DNA from: Budorcas taxicolor
Lineage: Eukaryota; Chordata; Mammalia; Artiodactyla; Bovidae
Assembly (NCBI RefSeq): GCF_023091745.1
Contig: NC_068912.1
Span: 106,385,567 to 106,449,566 of the forward strand
Length of the DNA stretch: 64,000 nucleotides
Direction: 5' to 3'
Shown: positions 46,410 to 58,739 of the stretch, piece by piece
How the letters are laid out: each line of letters starts with the position of its first letter
Position numbering within the stretch: position 1 is the first letter of the stretch
Program-made: the position numbers and the translations under genes
Notes under the pieces: model-generated
What the model was told of the DNA's origin: nothing
Seen by the model: only the letters and a program-made list of their open reading frames with translations
Databases searched by the model: none

Positions 46410-47410
46410 GAGGAATGAATTCAGGGGAGGAAATGTGTACGAATAAATGCCCTTCAATTTGATAAAATCAATGAGTTGGTGGCGGGAAGATCTATCTACC
46501 CATGAAGGTGGAGAGGACATCAGGCAGAGGTGTTGCTTCAGCTGTATCTTTAAGAGAGCTCATATTGACCAGCCAGGCAAAGGGGATCAGGACATTCTTG
46601 GTAAATGAAAACAAAGTTCAGATGAACAGAAATGTCAAGGGCAGGACTGGTGAGGGGACCACAGGTAGTCCCCTGTGACTAGAGCAAAAGGTACACTCTT
46701 AGTGGCTCGGCATGACTGTGGAGAGGGGTCCAGCCATAGGGACCAGGTGATGGAGGCCAGACCACTGAGTGCTCGGCACTTGATCACATGGTGCCCTCCT
46801 AGTCCCTTAGATGTGGTCCTTAAAACACCCCAGAAGCATCGTCAAATGCATTTGGAAGACACTGAACTAAAGCTAAGTACATTTCTTTATTGCAGGACTT
46901 CCCAGAGCCTCATACCAATGACATTAGGGCTTGCCCAAGGAGGGAACGTGTAGTGTTTCCTAAACTCCTTTTTGTAGGAAGCCCCTCAAAAACCTGTTTG
47001 AGAAATTCTGCTATAAGCAATGAAAGACCGTGAAAGATTTGGAGCTGTTTAGAGAGATTGGGTTTTTATTTAGAAATTCAGTCTGGGGAATGAGGAGTGA
47101 GAGAGGGATGGGGTTGAGATGAGAAACAAGGAATTTGGAAGCCTGTTACAGTGGCTCAGGGAAGGGGAGAAGCTCCATAAACCAGGTAAGTGTGGTGTGG
47201 GATTCAAGAGGCATTAGAAGGTAGAGTCAGTAGTAGACTGAACTGCCATCAGGAGGGAGGGCCTAGGTCAACAACAGGGTTTCTGGCTTCAGTCACCTCT
47301 TGTCAGGCATCAGGAGAAGGTCTGTGTTGGGATGTATTTGAGAGTCCTGCAGGACGGAATGATGGCACTAAAGTCTCAGATGGACGAGCTCATCACCAGG
47401 TCGATAGTCT
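46410..47410. other. intergenic upstream of BMP8, no gene recognised
   Basis: No similarity to MACF1 or other exons was found. A 24-codon open stretch near 47334-47412 was considered and not assigned. Confidence 0.45.
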
Positions 47411-47417
47411 AAGGAGG

Positions 47418-47698
47418 AGAGCTGCTGCTGCTGCTAAGTCACTTCCGTCGTGTCGGACTCTGTGCGACCCCACAGACGGCAGCCCACCAGGCTCCCCCGT
47501 CCCTGGGATTCTCAGGCAAGAACGCTGGAGTGGGTTGCCATTTCCTTCTCCAATACATGAAAGTGAAAAATGAAAGTGAAGTCGCTCAGTCGTGTCCGAC
47601 CCTCAGCGACCCCATGGACTGCAGCCTACCAGGCTCCTCCGTCCATGGGATTTTCCAGGCAAGAGTACTGGAGCGGGGTGCCATCGCCTTCTCCGAAG
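47418..47698 (-). mobile_element. BovA2 SINE dimer
   Basis: Antisense dimer with a (gctgct)n antisense tail, two BovA units and an acatgaaagtgaaaaatgaa linker. It borders the CpG-rich BMP8 promoter region. Confidence 0.88.
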
Positions 47699-48941
47699 AA
47701 GGAGAGCAGGACTGAATAAATGCGGTGAGAAAGCGCCTAGGGAAGAGCAGGCTATGCAGAAGGGGATAGTCAATCAAGGAGTTTCCGCGACGATCCTTCT
47801 CTCAAAAACCGCTGAGGGCAGTGATAAGACGCGCAAAAAATCAGGAAGGGCGCCAGAGCTCCTTGACCCGAGGCATATCTCGCGAGCGGCTGGACCCGCA
47901 CCGGGGTCCGAAGGGCACACAGCAAACCTGGCAGTGATAGCGCGGCTGCTGGAGCTGCTGGGGCGGCCGGCCAGAGGCGCCGACCGAGAGCGCGCCGGAG
48001 CCAGGTGGGTGTGCGCGCCGGGAGCAGTGACCCGACAGGTGTCACAGGTCCCGGAAAGAGCCCCCCAAAAGCGCAGAGCCCGGCCAGGAGCTGCGGTGGC
48101 GAGGAACTCCTGCCCGGATGCTACTGGCGAAAGGATGCGCTCCACTCTCTAGACTCGGCTGGTACCCGCGAACCCCCTCCATCTCTAGACTAGCCTGAGG
48201 CGTTTCGGGCCCTGGGGCGACATCCCACGCTCCAGGCAGAGCTTTCGGGTCACTCCACGGCGGGACGGAGAGTTGGGATCCCGCCCCGGCAGGGCGAACA
48301 AGAACATGCCCCGTGGGAGCGCAGGGTCTGATCTCAGATCGCGCCTGTACCCTGGGTCCCCAGGCCCAGTTCCCGCTCCCTCCGGACAGCGCGCCCAGAG
48401 TGGGCAGCGGAACCCAGGACGACAGCTAGGCCCCTGACGGCGGGGCTGCGGACTCCTCACTCGTCCCGCCAGCCACCTACAGGCGGGTCTCACCTAGGGG
48501 GCGTCACGACCCGCCCCCCAGCGCCCCTTCCTGGGGCACAGGTTCCGAGCCTTGTCCCCGCCCCTGCGCCCCCATTGGTCGGGTCCGGGGGGCGGGACCC
48601 GACGGCTCCCAGCTGGACAGAGAGAGGCGGCCGCGGCCCCTCGGAGCGGTACAGACTCGGTGCGCACCTCCCCGAACCCGACGGCAGCTCTCCCTGCGCC
48701 TCTAAGCTGAGCGGCCTCGGCAGCAGCCGGACTGTCGGGCGCAGCGGAACGGACAGACTAGCCGATCGTCCCTGGTTCCCAGAGGAGCTCCTGCCCGAGG
48801 CGGTGCGGCCGCAGCCGACGGTCCGGGAGCTCTAGGGACCGCGCCGCGTTCGCGGGCGACCCACGCCCCGTCCCGCCGGCCCCAAGCCAGGCCCGCCGCG
48901 CGCCGTCGGGGCGGCCCCGATCCGGGCCCCGCTGGGAGCGG

Positions 48942-48956
48942 ATGCGCGCGCGGTGA
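48942..48956 (+). promoter_or_regulatory. BMP8B: four-codon upstream ORF in BMP8 leader
   Basis: ATG CGC GCG CGG TGA lies in the likely 5' UTR and stops 17 bases before the main ATG. It is out of frame with the BMP8 start. If transcribed it could lower initiation at the main start; that is inference. Confidence 0.5.
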
Positions 48957-48973
48957 GGCCGCCGGGTCCCGCC

Positions 48974-49310
48974 ATGGCCGCGCGCCCCGGGCCGCTCTGG
49001 CTGCTGGGCCTGGCGCTGTGCGCGCTGAGCGGCGGCGGCGTCCCCGGCCCGCGCCCCCCGCTCGGCTGCCCGCAGCGCCGCCTGGGCCCGCGCGAGCGCC
49101 GCGACCTGCAGCGCGAGATCCTGGCGGTGCTCGGGCTGCCCGGGCGGCCCCGGCCCCGCGCGCCCCCCGCCGCCGCCCTGCTGCCGGCGTCCGCGCCGCT
49201 CTTCATGCTCGACCTGTACCGCGCCGTGGCCGGCGACGACGACGAGGACGGCGGGGCCCCCGAGCGGCGCCTGGGCCGCGCAGACCTGGTCATGAGCTTC
49301 GTCAACATGG
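48974..49310 (+). CDS. BMP8B: BMP8 exon 1 (signal peptide and start of prodomain)
   Basis: BMP8 is a secreted TGF-beta-family ligand made as a prepropeptide. This exon encodes 112 residues plus one base. MAARPGPLWLLGLALCAL is a hydrophobic signal peptide. It is followed by GCPQRRLGPRERRDLQREIL and AVLGLPGRPRPRAPP, the acidic DDDEDGGAPERRLGRADL and VMSFVNM, then donor gtgagc in phase 1. The order and residues match mammalian BMP8A/BMP8B exon 1. The ATG sits in a strong Kozak context (gccATGG), and no upstream in-frame ATG precedes it. The gene is called BMP8B because it lies just downstream of TRIT1, as human BMP8B does. The sequence of exon 1 alone does not separate A from B. Later exons with the mature cystine-knot domain lie beyond the window. 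Confidence 0.92.
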
Positions 49311-50294
49311 GTGAGCGCGGGCCCCGGGCGGGCGGCGGCGACCCCGGGAGACGGCGGCGGGCTGAACGGCCCTACCGGGGCTGAGCGCGAGCGGCAGGGG
49401 CGTGCGCGCCACCTCGCGCAGGGGGAGCGCCTGCTGGGGGCGGGGAATCACCTTGTCGTGGACAAGGACCTGCGGGAGGATAACCTGCCCGGCTCAGGGC
49501 AGCGAAGTCTTAGGGATGTGGGGGTCGGTGAGCTGCTGGACCGACAGGGACGGACGAGGAATGTGAGTCCCAGAGGCGTGTGTCTTCATCTGCCCCCGAA
49601 CACCCCCGACGGTAAGATCCTGTAGTGTTAAGTGGACGCAGGTAGTGCCAGGAAGACAGTCTGGTCCTGGCGAGACAGATGAATAAACAGAGGCTGTGAT
49701 GCTGTCCCTGTGATAAGGGCGGTATGAAGCGTGGGACAAAGTTCAGCGTGGAAAACCCTGTCACGTCATCAAAGCACCAGAGTTGAGGTGAGGACCCAGA
49801 TGTCCTGAGCCCACGTTGAGCAGCCTCTTGCCTGGGTCACCTAGGGGTGGGGGCAGGGGAGGGGAAGGCGTGGACTCTGAGCTCAGTGGGGCAGGGACTG
49901 TGGTCTTGTCACCCTGGGCTCGCATCTGGGACTTGGCTTGTCATGGAATGTGTCCAGCCCCAGTGAATGACCCGATGGGCAGTTTGAACCCCCTTTGTTC
50001 TCCCAGGCAAAGCCCAGCTTTTCTTCTCTGCAGAAATTATACTCCAAATCTTGGAGCCATTTACCCTTTTCTCAAAGATCACCTTTTCCATAACTAAACT
50101 CTCTTTAATCTACATTCATGAACATAGGTCTCCCATCCGCTTTGCTTCCTGCCTGTGGCCAGTGAGGGGCATGGATCTAGGCTGCGGCAGACACCAGGCT
50201 AGACTTGGGGACCAAGGGCCATAGCTCAGGCCCAGGTGGGGAGAGCCATGGGACCCAGAGCAGGGAGAGGCCCCTTGCCAGGGCCACCAGCCTC

Positions 50295-50425
50295 CGTCCA
50301 CCTTGTAACCCCCCAGCAACCCTGTTGGCAGACATGATATTCATCCCCATCTCCCAGATGAGGACAGTGAGGCTCAGAGGGGTGGTGTCTTGCTCGGGAC
50401 AACATGACCTCTGTGTGGCTGAGCC
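50295..50425 (-). repeat. MIR SINE fragment
   Basis: Contains cccatctcccagatgaggac and agtgaggctcagaggggtgg, antisense MIR core. Confidence 0.6.
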
Positions 50426-50994
50426 GGGACAGGCCCAGGTTCTTTGGCCTTCCATCCCGGGCTCAAGGAGGTGACAGTTCTGTGTCAAGGGGGGAGCCTT
50501 TCATGGTGGAAAGAGCTGTCAGAGGGGTTTCGGCAGAGGGGCCCAGGGGTCAGAGTGACAGCAGGTTTTATGCATCTTCAGCCATTTGCTTCTTACGGTA
50601 GGGCAAGAAGAGGGGGCTGTCAGGGAAGCCTGTTCCCCCCAGACAGCTGGTGATGGGCTCAGGTGGGAGAGTGAGCAGCAAGAGGCAGCTGTTAACTCTG
50701 CTGAGATCCCAGTGCCAGCTCGGGACTTGGGCTGGTGGGTGCTAGACGCCGCCTCCCTGGTTAGAAGTTGGGTGGGGGACCGGGGACAGAGGCGACCATA
50801 TGTGGAACTGAGGCTGGAGCTCTGTGCTGGGGACAAGCTGACTCCGGGCACAGGACCAAGAAGAGCTGTGGATACAGCCTCCCTGAGAATGCCCCCACGG
50901 GAGCCCTCCGTGAGCAAGTCACCACCTAGCCCAGGTCCCTCTTTCCCCAGCACCCCTTAGGGCAAGGGGTACACAGCCCTGGTGGGAGCTTCTA

Positions 50995-51150
50995 CTGTGA
51001 GTGAACAGCACCTCACGCTCAGGAGGACCTGGTTCCCCTCCTGCCTCTGCTGTGTGGTCCTGGGGAAGTCCTTGCCCTCTCTGAGCCTCAGAGCTCTCCT
51101 TGTAAAAAGGAGCTCCTCATGGTCTGTCCTCAGAGTTGTGAGATAGGTTG
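50995..51150 (+). repeat. MIR SINE fragment
   Basis: Contains aggacctggttcccctcctg, tgctgtgtggtcctggggaa and ctctgagcctcagagctctc in + MIR order. Confidence 0.6.
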
Positions 51151-51359
51151 ATAGAGCAGAAAGTCAGCCCCCTTTTAGGGGGAACCCAGCCCTGGTCAGT
51201 GCTGACCCCAGCCTCTCCGAGCTGCTGCTCAGCCTTGGTGTGGATGTGTGGAAATGTTCTCACCTGTCTTATAGACACACGAGACCCAGAAACAGATTTT
51301 TGAAGCCAACCAAAGGTGTCTGTCTACCTGTTTTTGAATAAAAATTAACATTTGAAGTT

Positions 51360-51530
51360 CCATAGTCCTTTCAATACTCATTTCATCCATGTAGCAACTT
51401 GTGAAGCTGTTTTACCAGCCATGGGCTCAGAGAGGTTAAATAAGCAACCCAGGGCTACATAGCACATCCGCGGTATCATCCAGACTGTGGACTCCAAATT
51501 CCAGTTTCTTCCCACGCCACCTCTGCATGT
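51360..51530 (-). repeat. MIR SINE fragment
   Basis: Contains tgggctcagagaggttaaat, aagcaacccagggctacata and gactgtggactccaaattcc, antisense MIR order. Confidence 0.6.
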
Positions 51531-53659
51531 TTCATGGAGATCTAAGGCCTGTGACGCTGTGAATTAACAAGCCGATCTTTGTTCAGGGGAAGCCTGGTGT
51601 GTGGGCAGGTCCAGCCAGCTGTCAGAGGGCCTTCTTTATTCTGATGTACTAATTGCACTAGTAAAACTTCTTCAGTTGAATCAGTTTAACTGGTAATTAT
51701 GTGGGCTGATGTGGGGATTAGGCAGCTACCAGCGTTGTTTCCTCCTTTGGAGGCCCCGGCCCCGGGCCCCTGAAGGTCCTCGGGCCCTGAACCACCCTGG
51801 AGTCTAACAGCAGAGTCGCTGCGGCGTCAGCACCCACGCTGAGGCTCCCACACCTGAGGCCTCCAGCTCCCCTCTGCTGCTGGCCTCACTAGCTCCTGAG
51901 AGGCCAGGCCTGGGGCTGGCTGGGCCCTGACCATCAGCAGCACCTGTAGGACCCAGAGGCCTGGGCCTCTCAAAGGCTTCCGTCCAGGGGTCGGGCCTCT
52001 GTCCAAGCAGACACTCCAGGGTCCTTCTGGAGGCGTGACTGCTGGAGTCTGTGCTGGAGGCCAGGGCTGCGGTCAGAGCTGGGCCCCACCTGGCCTGCCT
52101 GTCAGTCTCTGCCCGGGGACTCTTGGCTCCCTTTGGCCAGGACACAGAGATAGGTAGGTCTGGGACCTCGAGGAGTGGACAGAGCTGGTCCCTGGTGTTG
52201 CCTGAGCTCTGGGGAGGAGACCCTGAACTGGGAGGCAGCACCCAGGGTCTTGGCTCTCCTGGGTCCTCCGTGGATTCCTGCACGTCCCTCCCTTATCTGG
52301 TCCCTTCTCAGCACACTGCCCACCCCTCCACCCAGCTCAGGTGTGACTGGCTGGACCCCAAGTGTCTCAGGCTGGCCCGGCCCCTCCAGAGAGAGGCAGG
52401 AGAGACACCTCTGGTATTTCTCCTGAATCCTTCCCCACCTCCTGTCCTCAGAGTGGGGGTGCCTATGCTCCAGATTGAGAAACTGAGGCACAAACAGCAC
52501 TGCAGGCTGACGTGTCATCAGAACTGAATGGGACCGTCTTCTCCTTTGTCCTGACCCTTCCCTGAGCTGGGCTCCCTCATTCCCGTGGTCCCGGGCAGCT
52601 GAGGAGAGGGGTGTGAAGGAGCTGAGCTCTTGGGTTCGGAAAAGGCAGGGCTCCGTGGGAGTGAGGAGCCTGCCTGGATCCTGTTCAGCCCCTGACCTTG
52701 AAGGAGTGACCTCTCACCTCCATAAGCCCCGGGGTCACTTACTTTGCTTCCTTACTACAGAGTTCTTTCATGTTTTCCTGACTTCACTCCACAAACGGTC
52801 ATGGGGCGCTTGCTCTGTGCCGGGCTCCATTCCAGCTCCTGGAACGTAAGAGGGGACGAGACAAAGACCCCCCTTGTGGAGCTGACCTTCCAGTGGGAGA
52901 GACACATGCCTGCCCCTCAGCCGCAAGGTGACTGTCACCTGGTCCACACAGTGACGCCCTCCCTGGGGGGCCAGTGTGAGGACGGGCAGGACGGGCTGGC
53001 GTTCTGAGCTGGACTCAGAATTTGCTTCTTGACTCCACCTCCTGCTGTCAGTGTGATCTGGACTCTCCAGTCCACCTCTCGGAACCTCCGTCTCCTCCTC
53101 TGTAAATGGAGATACTCATGGAACCCACCCTGGAGGCTATTCAGGGACTGTGTGAGCAGACACCCAGTGACGACCACACGCCGAGACCCTCCATGTCTGT
53201 CCTTTCATCTCATCTCACAATTACAGTCGCATCTTTGTTTTAAGAGGCTCAGAGAAGTTAGGTGGTCTTCCCAAGGCCATGCAGCTGGTCCTCTTCCTGC
53301 CTGTGTATCTTCTGCTCTTGTCCTACACAGAAGTGACCTCTCTCCCCGGCCCAGGGCCCATGATTAGGTGCAGTGCATGCTGCTGAGTTGGACTGTATTA
53401 AATGTGAGGCTTTGTTGTAAACTAGGACATGATTTTTAAAATATCTTTGTTTTGGGATTTACAGAACTAATGCATGTTCACTAAAAAGTTTATGCCATAT
53501 AGATTCATTATAGAATTTCATTACAGAAAATTCAGACCATGTGTTTAGAAATATATCATATGGAAGCCTCTAGTAATCTTCTGTGTACCTCAAAGAGAAC
53601 CAGTGTCTTAATCCTTTAGCGTAACCCTCCCCACAACCAGCCCTGATTTTTAAAAACTA

Positions 53660-53863
53660 ATTAATTTGGCTGCGTTGGGGCTTAATTGCCTCATGCAGCA
53701 TCTTTTGTTGCAGTGCTCGGATTCTCTAGCTGTGCCATGAGGGCTCAGCATTTATGGCACACAGGCTTAGTTGTTCCACAGCACGTGGGATCTTTCCAGA
53801 CCAGCGACCGAGCCTGTGTCTCCTGCAAGGCATATTCTTAGCCATGACCACCAGGGAAGTCCT
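53660..53863 (-). mobile_element. CHR-type SINE
   Basis: Runs from taatttggctgcgttggggc through ttagttgttccacagcacgt to the antisense head gaccaccagggaagtcc. It is well diverged. Confidence 0.72.
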
Positions 53864-54065
53864 TAGCTCTGATTAAAAAAAAAAAATCAATTTGTGATCA
53901 TCTTTTCTAAGATATTTTCTAAGATCTTAAGTGGGATCTAAGTGCCTGCTGGTTGGCCATTTTGTCTTTCACTTAATCTATCTTGAAAGTCGAATATCGG
54001 AATGACCACATTATTTCTCTTTTTAATCTATCTACGTTTCATTTATTTATTTTCATTTCAACTTT

Positions 54066-54363
54066 GTTGTTGTTCGGTTGCTAAGTCATGTCAGACTCTT
54101 TGCAATCCCATGGACTGTGGCATTCCAGGCTTCCTTTTCCTTCACCATCTCCTGGAGTTTGCTCAAACTCGTGCCCTTGGAGTCAGTGATGCCATCCAAC
54201 CTCCTCATCCTCTGTAGCCTCCTTCTCCTCTTGCCCTCACTCTTTCCCAACATCAGGGCCTTTTCTAATGAGTTGGCTCATCACATCTGGTGGCCAAAGT
54301 ATTGGAGCTTCAGCTTCAGCATCAGTCCTTCCAACGAATACTCAGGGTTTATTTCCTTTAGGA
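54066..54363 (-). mobile_element. BovB LINE 3' end, older copy
   Basis: Antisense BovB 3' sequence (gttgctaagtcatgtcagac through tcagtccttccaacgaatac). It is clearly more diverged than the other BovB copies in the window. Confidence 0.8.
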
Positions 54364-54899
54364 TATTTCAACTTTATTGAAGTATAATTGACATATAAAA
54401 TTCTAAGTTATTTAAAGTGTACATCAGGATGGTAAAACATCCCCCCCCAATCCAGTTAACACATTTCATCACTTCACATATGTGTCCTTTTTTTGCATAT
54501 GTGAAAATATTTAATTTCTACTCTTTTAGCAAATTTCAGTTGTATAACACAGTATTATCAATTGTAGTCACCATATTTTACACTAGATCCTCAGACCTTA
54601 TTCAGTTGATGACTAAAAGTTTGTACTGTCTTACCAACCTCTTCCTATTTCTCCCATCCCCAGCTCCTGGCACACACTTTTTCTACTCTTTTCACTTTTT
54701 TTTTAAACCTGCATATAAGTGATACCATGTCATATATGTCTTTCTCTGGCTTATTTCACTTAGCATAATACTCTCAAGTTTCAACCCATGTTGTTGAAGA
54801 TGACAGGATTTCCTTTTCTCTCATAGCTGAATAACATTCATATATATGTGTATATATATGCACCCATAGATATTATATTTATATATATGCTGTATCTTT

Positions 54900-55082
54900 A
54901 AAAAATACTTCTCTATTTATTTGGCTGCCTTGGGTCTTAGCTGCAGCGTCTGGGGTCTTTTGCTGTGTAGTGTGTGCTTCCCCTTAATGGCACGTGCACT
55001 TAGTTGCCCCACAGCGCGTGGGAACTTAGTTCCCTGCATTGGAAAGCGGATTCTTTACCACTGACCTGACAAGTAAGTCCCT
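54900..55082 (-). mobile_element. CHR SINE nested in L1
   Basis: Contains tatttatttggctgccttgg, ttagttgccccacagcgcgt and an antisense head ending caagtaagtccc. Confidence 0.72.
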
Positions 55083-55385
55083 GCCATATCTTCTTTGTTC
55101 GTCTGTAGATGGACACTGAGGTTGTTTCCATGTCTTGGCTATTGTGAATAGTGCTGCAATGAACATGAGAGTACAGATAGCTCTCTTTTTTAAAAAACTG
55201 AGCTGTAAGTGACATCATCTATCAGTTTCAACATAATGACTCAATATTTGTGTTGAATACATAGTTATACTTTTTTTCACTCCTTAATATTTTATTTCCT
55301 TTGGATATATATCCAGAAGTGGGATTGCTGGATCATATGGTAGTTCTATTTTTAATTTTTTTTAGGAACATCTATACTATTTTCC

Positions 55386-55666
55386 TGGAGAAGGCAATGG
55401 CACCCCACCCCAGTACTCTTGCCTGGAAAATCCCATGGACAGAGGAGCCTGGTGGGCTGCAGTCCATGGGGTTGCTAAGAGTCGGACACGACTCAGCGAC
55501 TTCACTTTCACTTTTCACTTTCCTGCATTGGAGAAGGAAATGGCAACCCACTCCAGTGTTCTTGCCTGGAGAATCCCAGGGATGGGGGAGCCTGGTGGGC
55601 TGCCGTCTATGGGGTCGCACAGAGTCGGACACGACTGAAGCGACTTAGCAGCAGCAGCAGCAGCAG
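55386..55666 (+). mobile_element. BovA2 SINE dimer nested in L1, with target-site duplication
   Basis: Two + BovA units with a tttcacttttcactttcctg linker and a (cag)n tail. ACTATTTTCC at 55376-55385 and 55667-55676 is the target-site duplication within L1. Confidence 0.92.
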
Positions 55667-56397
55667 ACTATTTTCCATAATGGCTTCACCAATTTACATT
55701 CCCGCAAAGAGTGCACAAGGGTTCCCTTTTCTTACATTCACTATCTCTTATCTTTTTGACAATAGCCATTCAAAGAGGTGTGAGGTGATATCTCATTGTG
55801 GTTTTGGTCCTGTTGGCCATTTGTATATCTTTGGGAAAAGGTCTATTTGGTTCCTCTGCTCATTTGAAAAACTGGATCGTTTGAGGGTTTTTTGCAGTTG
55901 CATTGTAGGTGTTCTTTATATGTTTTGGATATTAACCCCTTATCAGATATGTGGTTTGTACATATTTGCTCCCATTTAGTAGATTGCCTTTTCATTTTGT
56001 TGATGGTTTCCAGGAGTTGGAGATGGATTCTTTTCTCCAAAGCCCTACCTGCCACCAGGGTGGTGTGCCCTGTGAATCCCTGATGACTGAGTACTCCTCT
56101 CTAGCCCCCATCTTCTCGGTCTTTCCTCACTCTTCTGGGGTAAATGACTACCACTGCCCCTAGGTGACAGATGAGAAGTAGAGTGTCAGAGTCGAAGTGA
56201 CTGACCCAAGGTCCTGGGTACCCAGATTCAAAGGAGCAGCTATGAGAGCTGGGTCACAGCAGCGAGCAGGGTTGGCCTTGGTAATGGGAGAGCAGAGCTC
56301 GGAAGACCAGGTTTTAATTCAAGGTCTGCTACTTGAGATCTGTGAAATTTTGAATAGCTTACTTAAAGTCTTGGCACCTCAATTTCATCATCTCTAT

Positions 56398-56602
56398 TTA
56401 TTTTTATTTCTTTGGCTGGACCAGGTCTTGTTGTGGCACATGGGACGGTCGACCTCCGTTGTAGCATGTGGCCTCTTTAGTTGCACCATGTGGACTCTCA
56501 GCTGTGGCATGTGGGATCTAGTTCCCTGACCAGGAATTGAACTCTGGCCCTCTGCACCAGGAGCGAGGAGTCTTAGCCACTGGACCTCCAGGGCAGTCCC
56601 TC
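56398..56602 (-). mobile_element. CHR-type SINE
   Basis: From tttatttttatttctttggc through gttgcaccatgtggactctc and ttccctgaccaggaattgaa to cactggacctccagggcagt. Confidence 0.75.
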
Positions 56603-56694
56603 CTCATTCTAAAAATCAGAATAAATAATATCTGTATCATAGTACAATGGGTAAATAAGTAGGTTAAGACACTGAAAAACTTAGCAAGTGCTTG

Positions 56695-56817
56695 AAAAGT
56701 GAAGTCAGTCGTGTCCAACTCTTTGTGATCCCATGGACTGTGTAGCCTGCCAGGCTTCTCCATCCATGGGATTTTCCAGGCAAGAACACGGGAATGGGTT
56801 GCCACCTCCTTCTCCAA
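56695..56817 (-). mobile_element. BovA SINE monomer with target-site duplication
   Basis: Antisense BovA bounded by GCAAGTGCTTG at 56684-56694 and 56818-56828. Confidence 0.9.
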
Positions 56818-57344
56818 GCAAGTGCTTGGCACTGCTCAATAAATGGCAGCCAGAATGGTGAGGAAGAGCCTGCTGTGTTTATCTACCTTTCCGCCCCCAT
56901 CATTCACTTGAGGACCTGGAGCTGAATGGTAAGAGCACAGTGCCAGGATCAGATCCCCATTCCACTGCGTACTTTTTAGGGGATGCTATGGTGCTGCCCA
57001 GATCTTCTCTCTGGGGTTGAGTCACTCATTGCCCCAGCTGCCTAGAGAGTGGGTCTGTCCCTAGGCATCAATCCACTAGCTTCTTGCTCAAGGTTGGGTA
57101 CCCTCCCTGGGGTCACCCCACATCCAGTAACAGGCTTATCAGAATATAAATGCCCAGCCTCACTGCCTCACAGAGGGACAGTTCTGAAGGGCCATCAGCC
57201 CCAGAGCTCCCCGTGCAGCCGGAGTCGCTTGGCCCTTTTGTGATTGCATCACCTGTGCCCGCTCCTGCTCCCTGCATTCCCTACAAGAACCCTCTCCACT
57301 AAACCTTCCCACTCAGCCTGTTGCCCAGGAAGTCTGACCTAGGA

Positions 57345-57645
57345 TACATTTATAAGATTTTTAATGCATATACTTATTTATGGCTGCACTGGGTCTTCGT
57401 TGCTGCGCTGGCTCTCTCGAGATGCGGTGAGCGGAAGTTAGTCTCTAGTTGCGGTGTGCAGGCTGCTTATTGCGGTGGCTTCTCTTGTTGTAGAACGCGG
57501 ACTCCAGGTACAAGGGCTCAATAGTTGTGGCACGTGGGCTTAGTTGCCCCTTGGCATGTGCGATCTTCCCAGACCAGGGTTCAAAACCGTGTCCCCTGCT
57601 TGGACAGGTGGATTCTTAACCACTGGACCACCAGGGAAGTCCCCT
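57345..57645 (-). mobile_element. CHR-type SINE, long form
   Basis: From ttatttatggctgcactggg through cttattgcggtggcttctct and cttagttgccccttggcatg to accactggaccaccagggaa. Confidence 0.82.
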
Positions 57646-57654
57646 ATTTATTTG

Positions 57655-57800
57655 ATTTTTGTGTAAGTTATTTACTGCTCTGTGCCTCAGATTCCTCATC
57701 TGTAATATAGCCATCCTAGGATGGCTGTGAGCGTTAAATGACTTACTCTCCATAAAGGGCTGAAACAGTGCCTGGTAAATGCTCAGTAAATGTTAGCTCA
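57655..57800 (+). repeat. MIR SINE
   Basis: Contains tctgtgcctcagattcctca, tctgtaatatagccatccta and gtgcctggtaaatgctcagt in + MIR order. Confidence 0.7.
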
Positions 57801-58739
57801 GTTTGTTTGTTTGTTTGGTTTTAGCCCCAGTAAGTCCAGCTGGTAGTGACAAGACCTAAAGTAAAGCACAGTTATTTTCTTTGCTGGCTCTGTTCCCTGA
57901 GCAGCAGCCATTCCTTCAGAACAGTCTAGGGCTCCAGGTATAGGAAGGGTTCTGGGGAAGCCAAAGGCTGCAAGACCCAGGTATGGAGAAAGTTGGATCC
58001 TTCAGCCTGTGGTCATTCCCTCACAAACACTCCTGGGAACCCAGTGTGTGCTCTAGCCCTCCCTGGTTATCTTGGTGCCCACTTCAAAGCAGAGTTGAGT
58101 CCAAGGTCTGCTCATTACAGTGGGAAAGAGAGGCCCGCAGACAATCCAATATAAATGATCATCAAGTGGAAGAAATGGCCATTTCCCCACTCAAATGTGA
58201 GCATGAAGGCTTAGTACTGCAGAAGAGAGACCAGATCCCTCTCTCTCAATGGGAGATGAGCAAGCCCAGAAGATGGGGTGGAATGGCCTCTTGGCTGAGG
58301 GACAGACAGGGAAGTCTTGGGAGGAGGTGGAGTTATGCTGAACCTTGAAAGAAGGGTAGAATTTAGTTCGAAGGGGGTGAGAGGAGAAGGTGAAGAAGCA
58401 GAGGGGAGACATGGAGGTGAGGAAGCTCTTGGTGTGTTCTTGGAACTGCAGTTCCTCACGTGAAAACCCACTCATGGCTCCTCTTGCTTGAGGTCCTTCT
58501 GTGTGTTTCTTTGCCAGCTTGGTACTCAACACTCAGCTCTAGTCCGGTGCCACCTGACGGCGTTACCTTGACACATCCCCGACCTGCTGAGGCCTTAGAT
58601 GAGGGGAAGGGAAGCAGACTTTGCAGACAGACACACCTATTCTCATCCCACCTTGGGAGTTCTGGGTGTGGTCTTGGGCAGATTGGCCCCCTTCTCTGAC
58701 CTTCAGTGTTCTCAGCTCTGAAATGCAGTGAATAATGCT

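Larger units (their letters stand above)
47800..49450 (+). promoter_or_regulatory. BMP8B: BMP8 CpG island and promoter region
   Basis: CpG density and GC content rise sharply from about 47.8 kb and fall after about 49.45 kb. GC boxes (CCCGCCCC near 48557, GGGGCGGGAC near 48588) surround an inverted CCAAT box, CCATTGG at 48572-48578. A CRE half-site CGTCA lies at 48502-48506. No TATA box is apparent. The transcription start is probably between about 48600 and 48900. The region lies immediately 5' of the BMP8 ATG. Confidence 0.8.
54364..56005 (-). mobile_element. L1 LINE 3' part, antisense, with nested SINEs
   Basis: Antisense L1 pieces lie at about 54364-54840, 55083-55385 and 55667-56005. 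Landmarks are attgaagtataattgacata, ttggctattgtgaatagtgc, ccagaagtgggattgctgga and aaccccttatcagatatgtg. They are separated by a CHR SINE and a BovA2 dimer. An AT microsatellite lies at 54839-54890. Confidence 0.82.

Noticed and set aside
47334..47412. Short open stretch (LQDGMMALKSQMDELITR) considered as another plakin-type exon
   Set aside because: It lacks a convincing acceptor and I cannot match it to any MACF1 segment.
48832..49308. 158-codon antisense frame opposite BMP8 exon 1
   Set aside because: It is a GC-rich shadow of the BMP8 exon with arginine/proline/serine-biased composition and no similarity.
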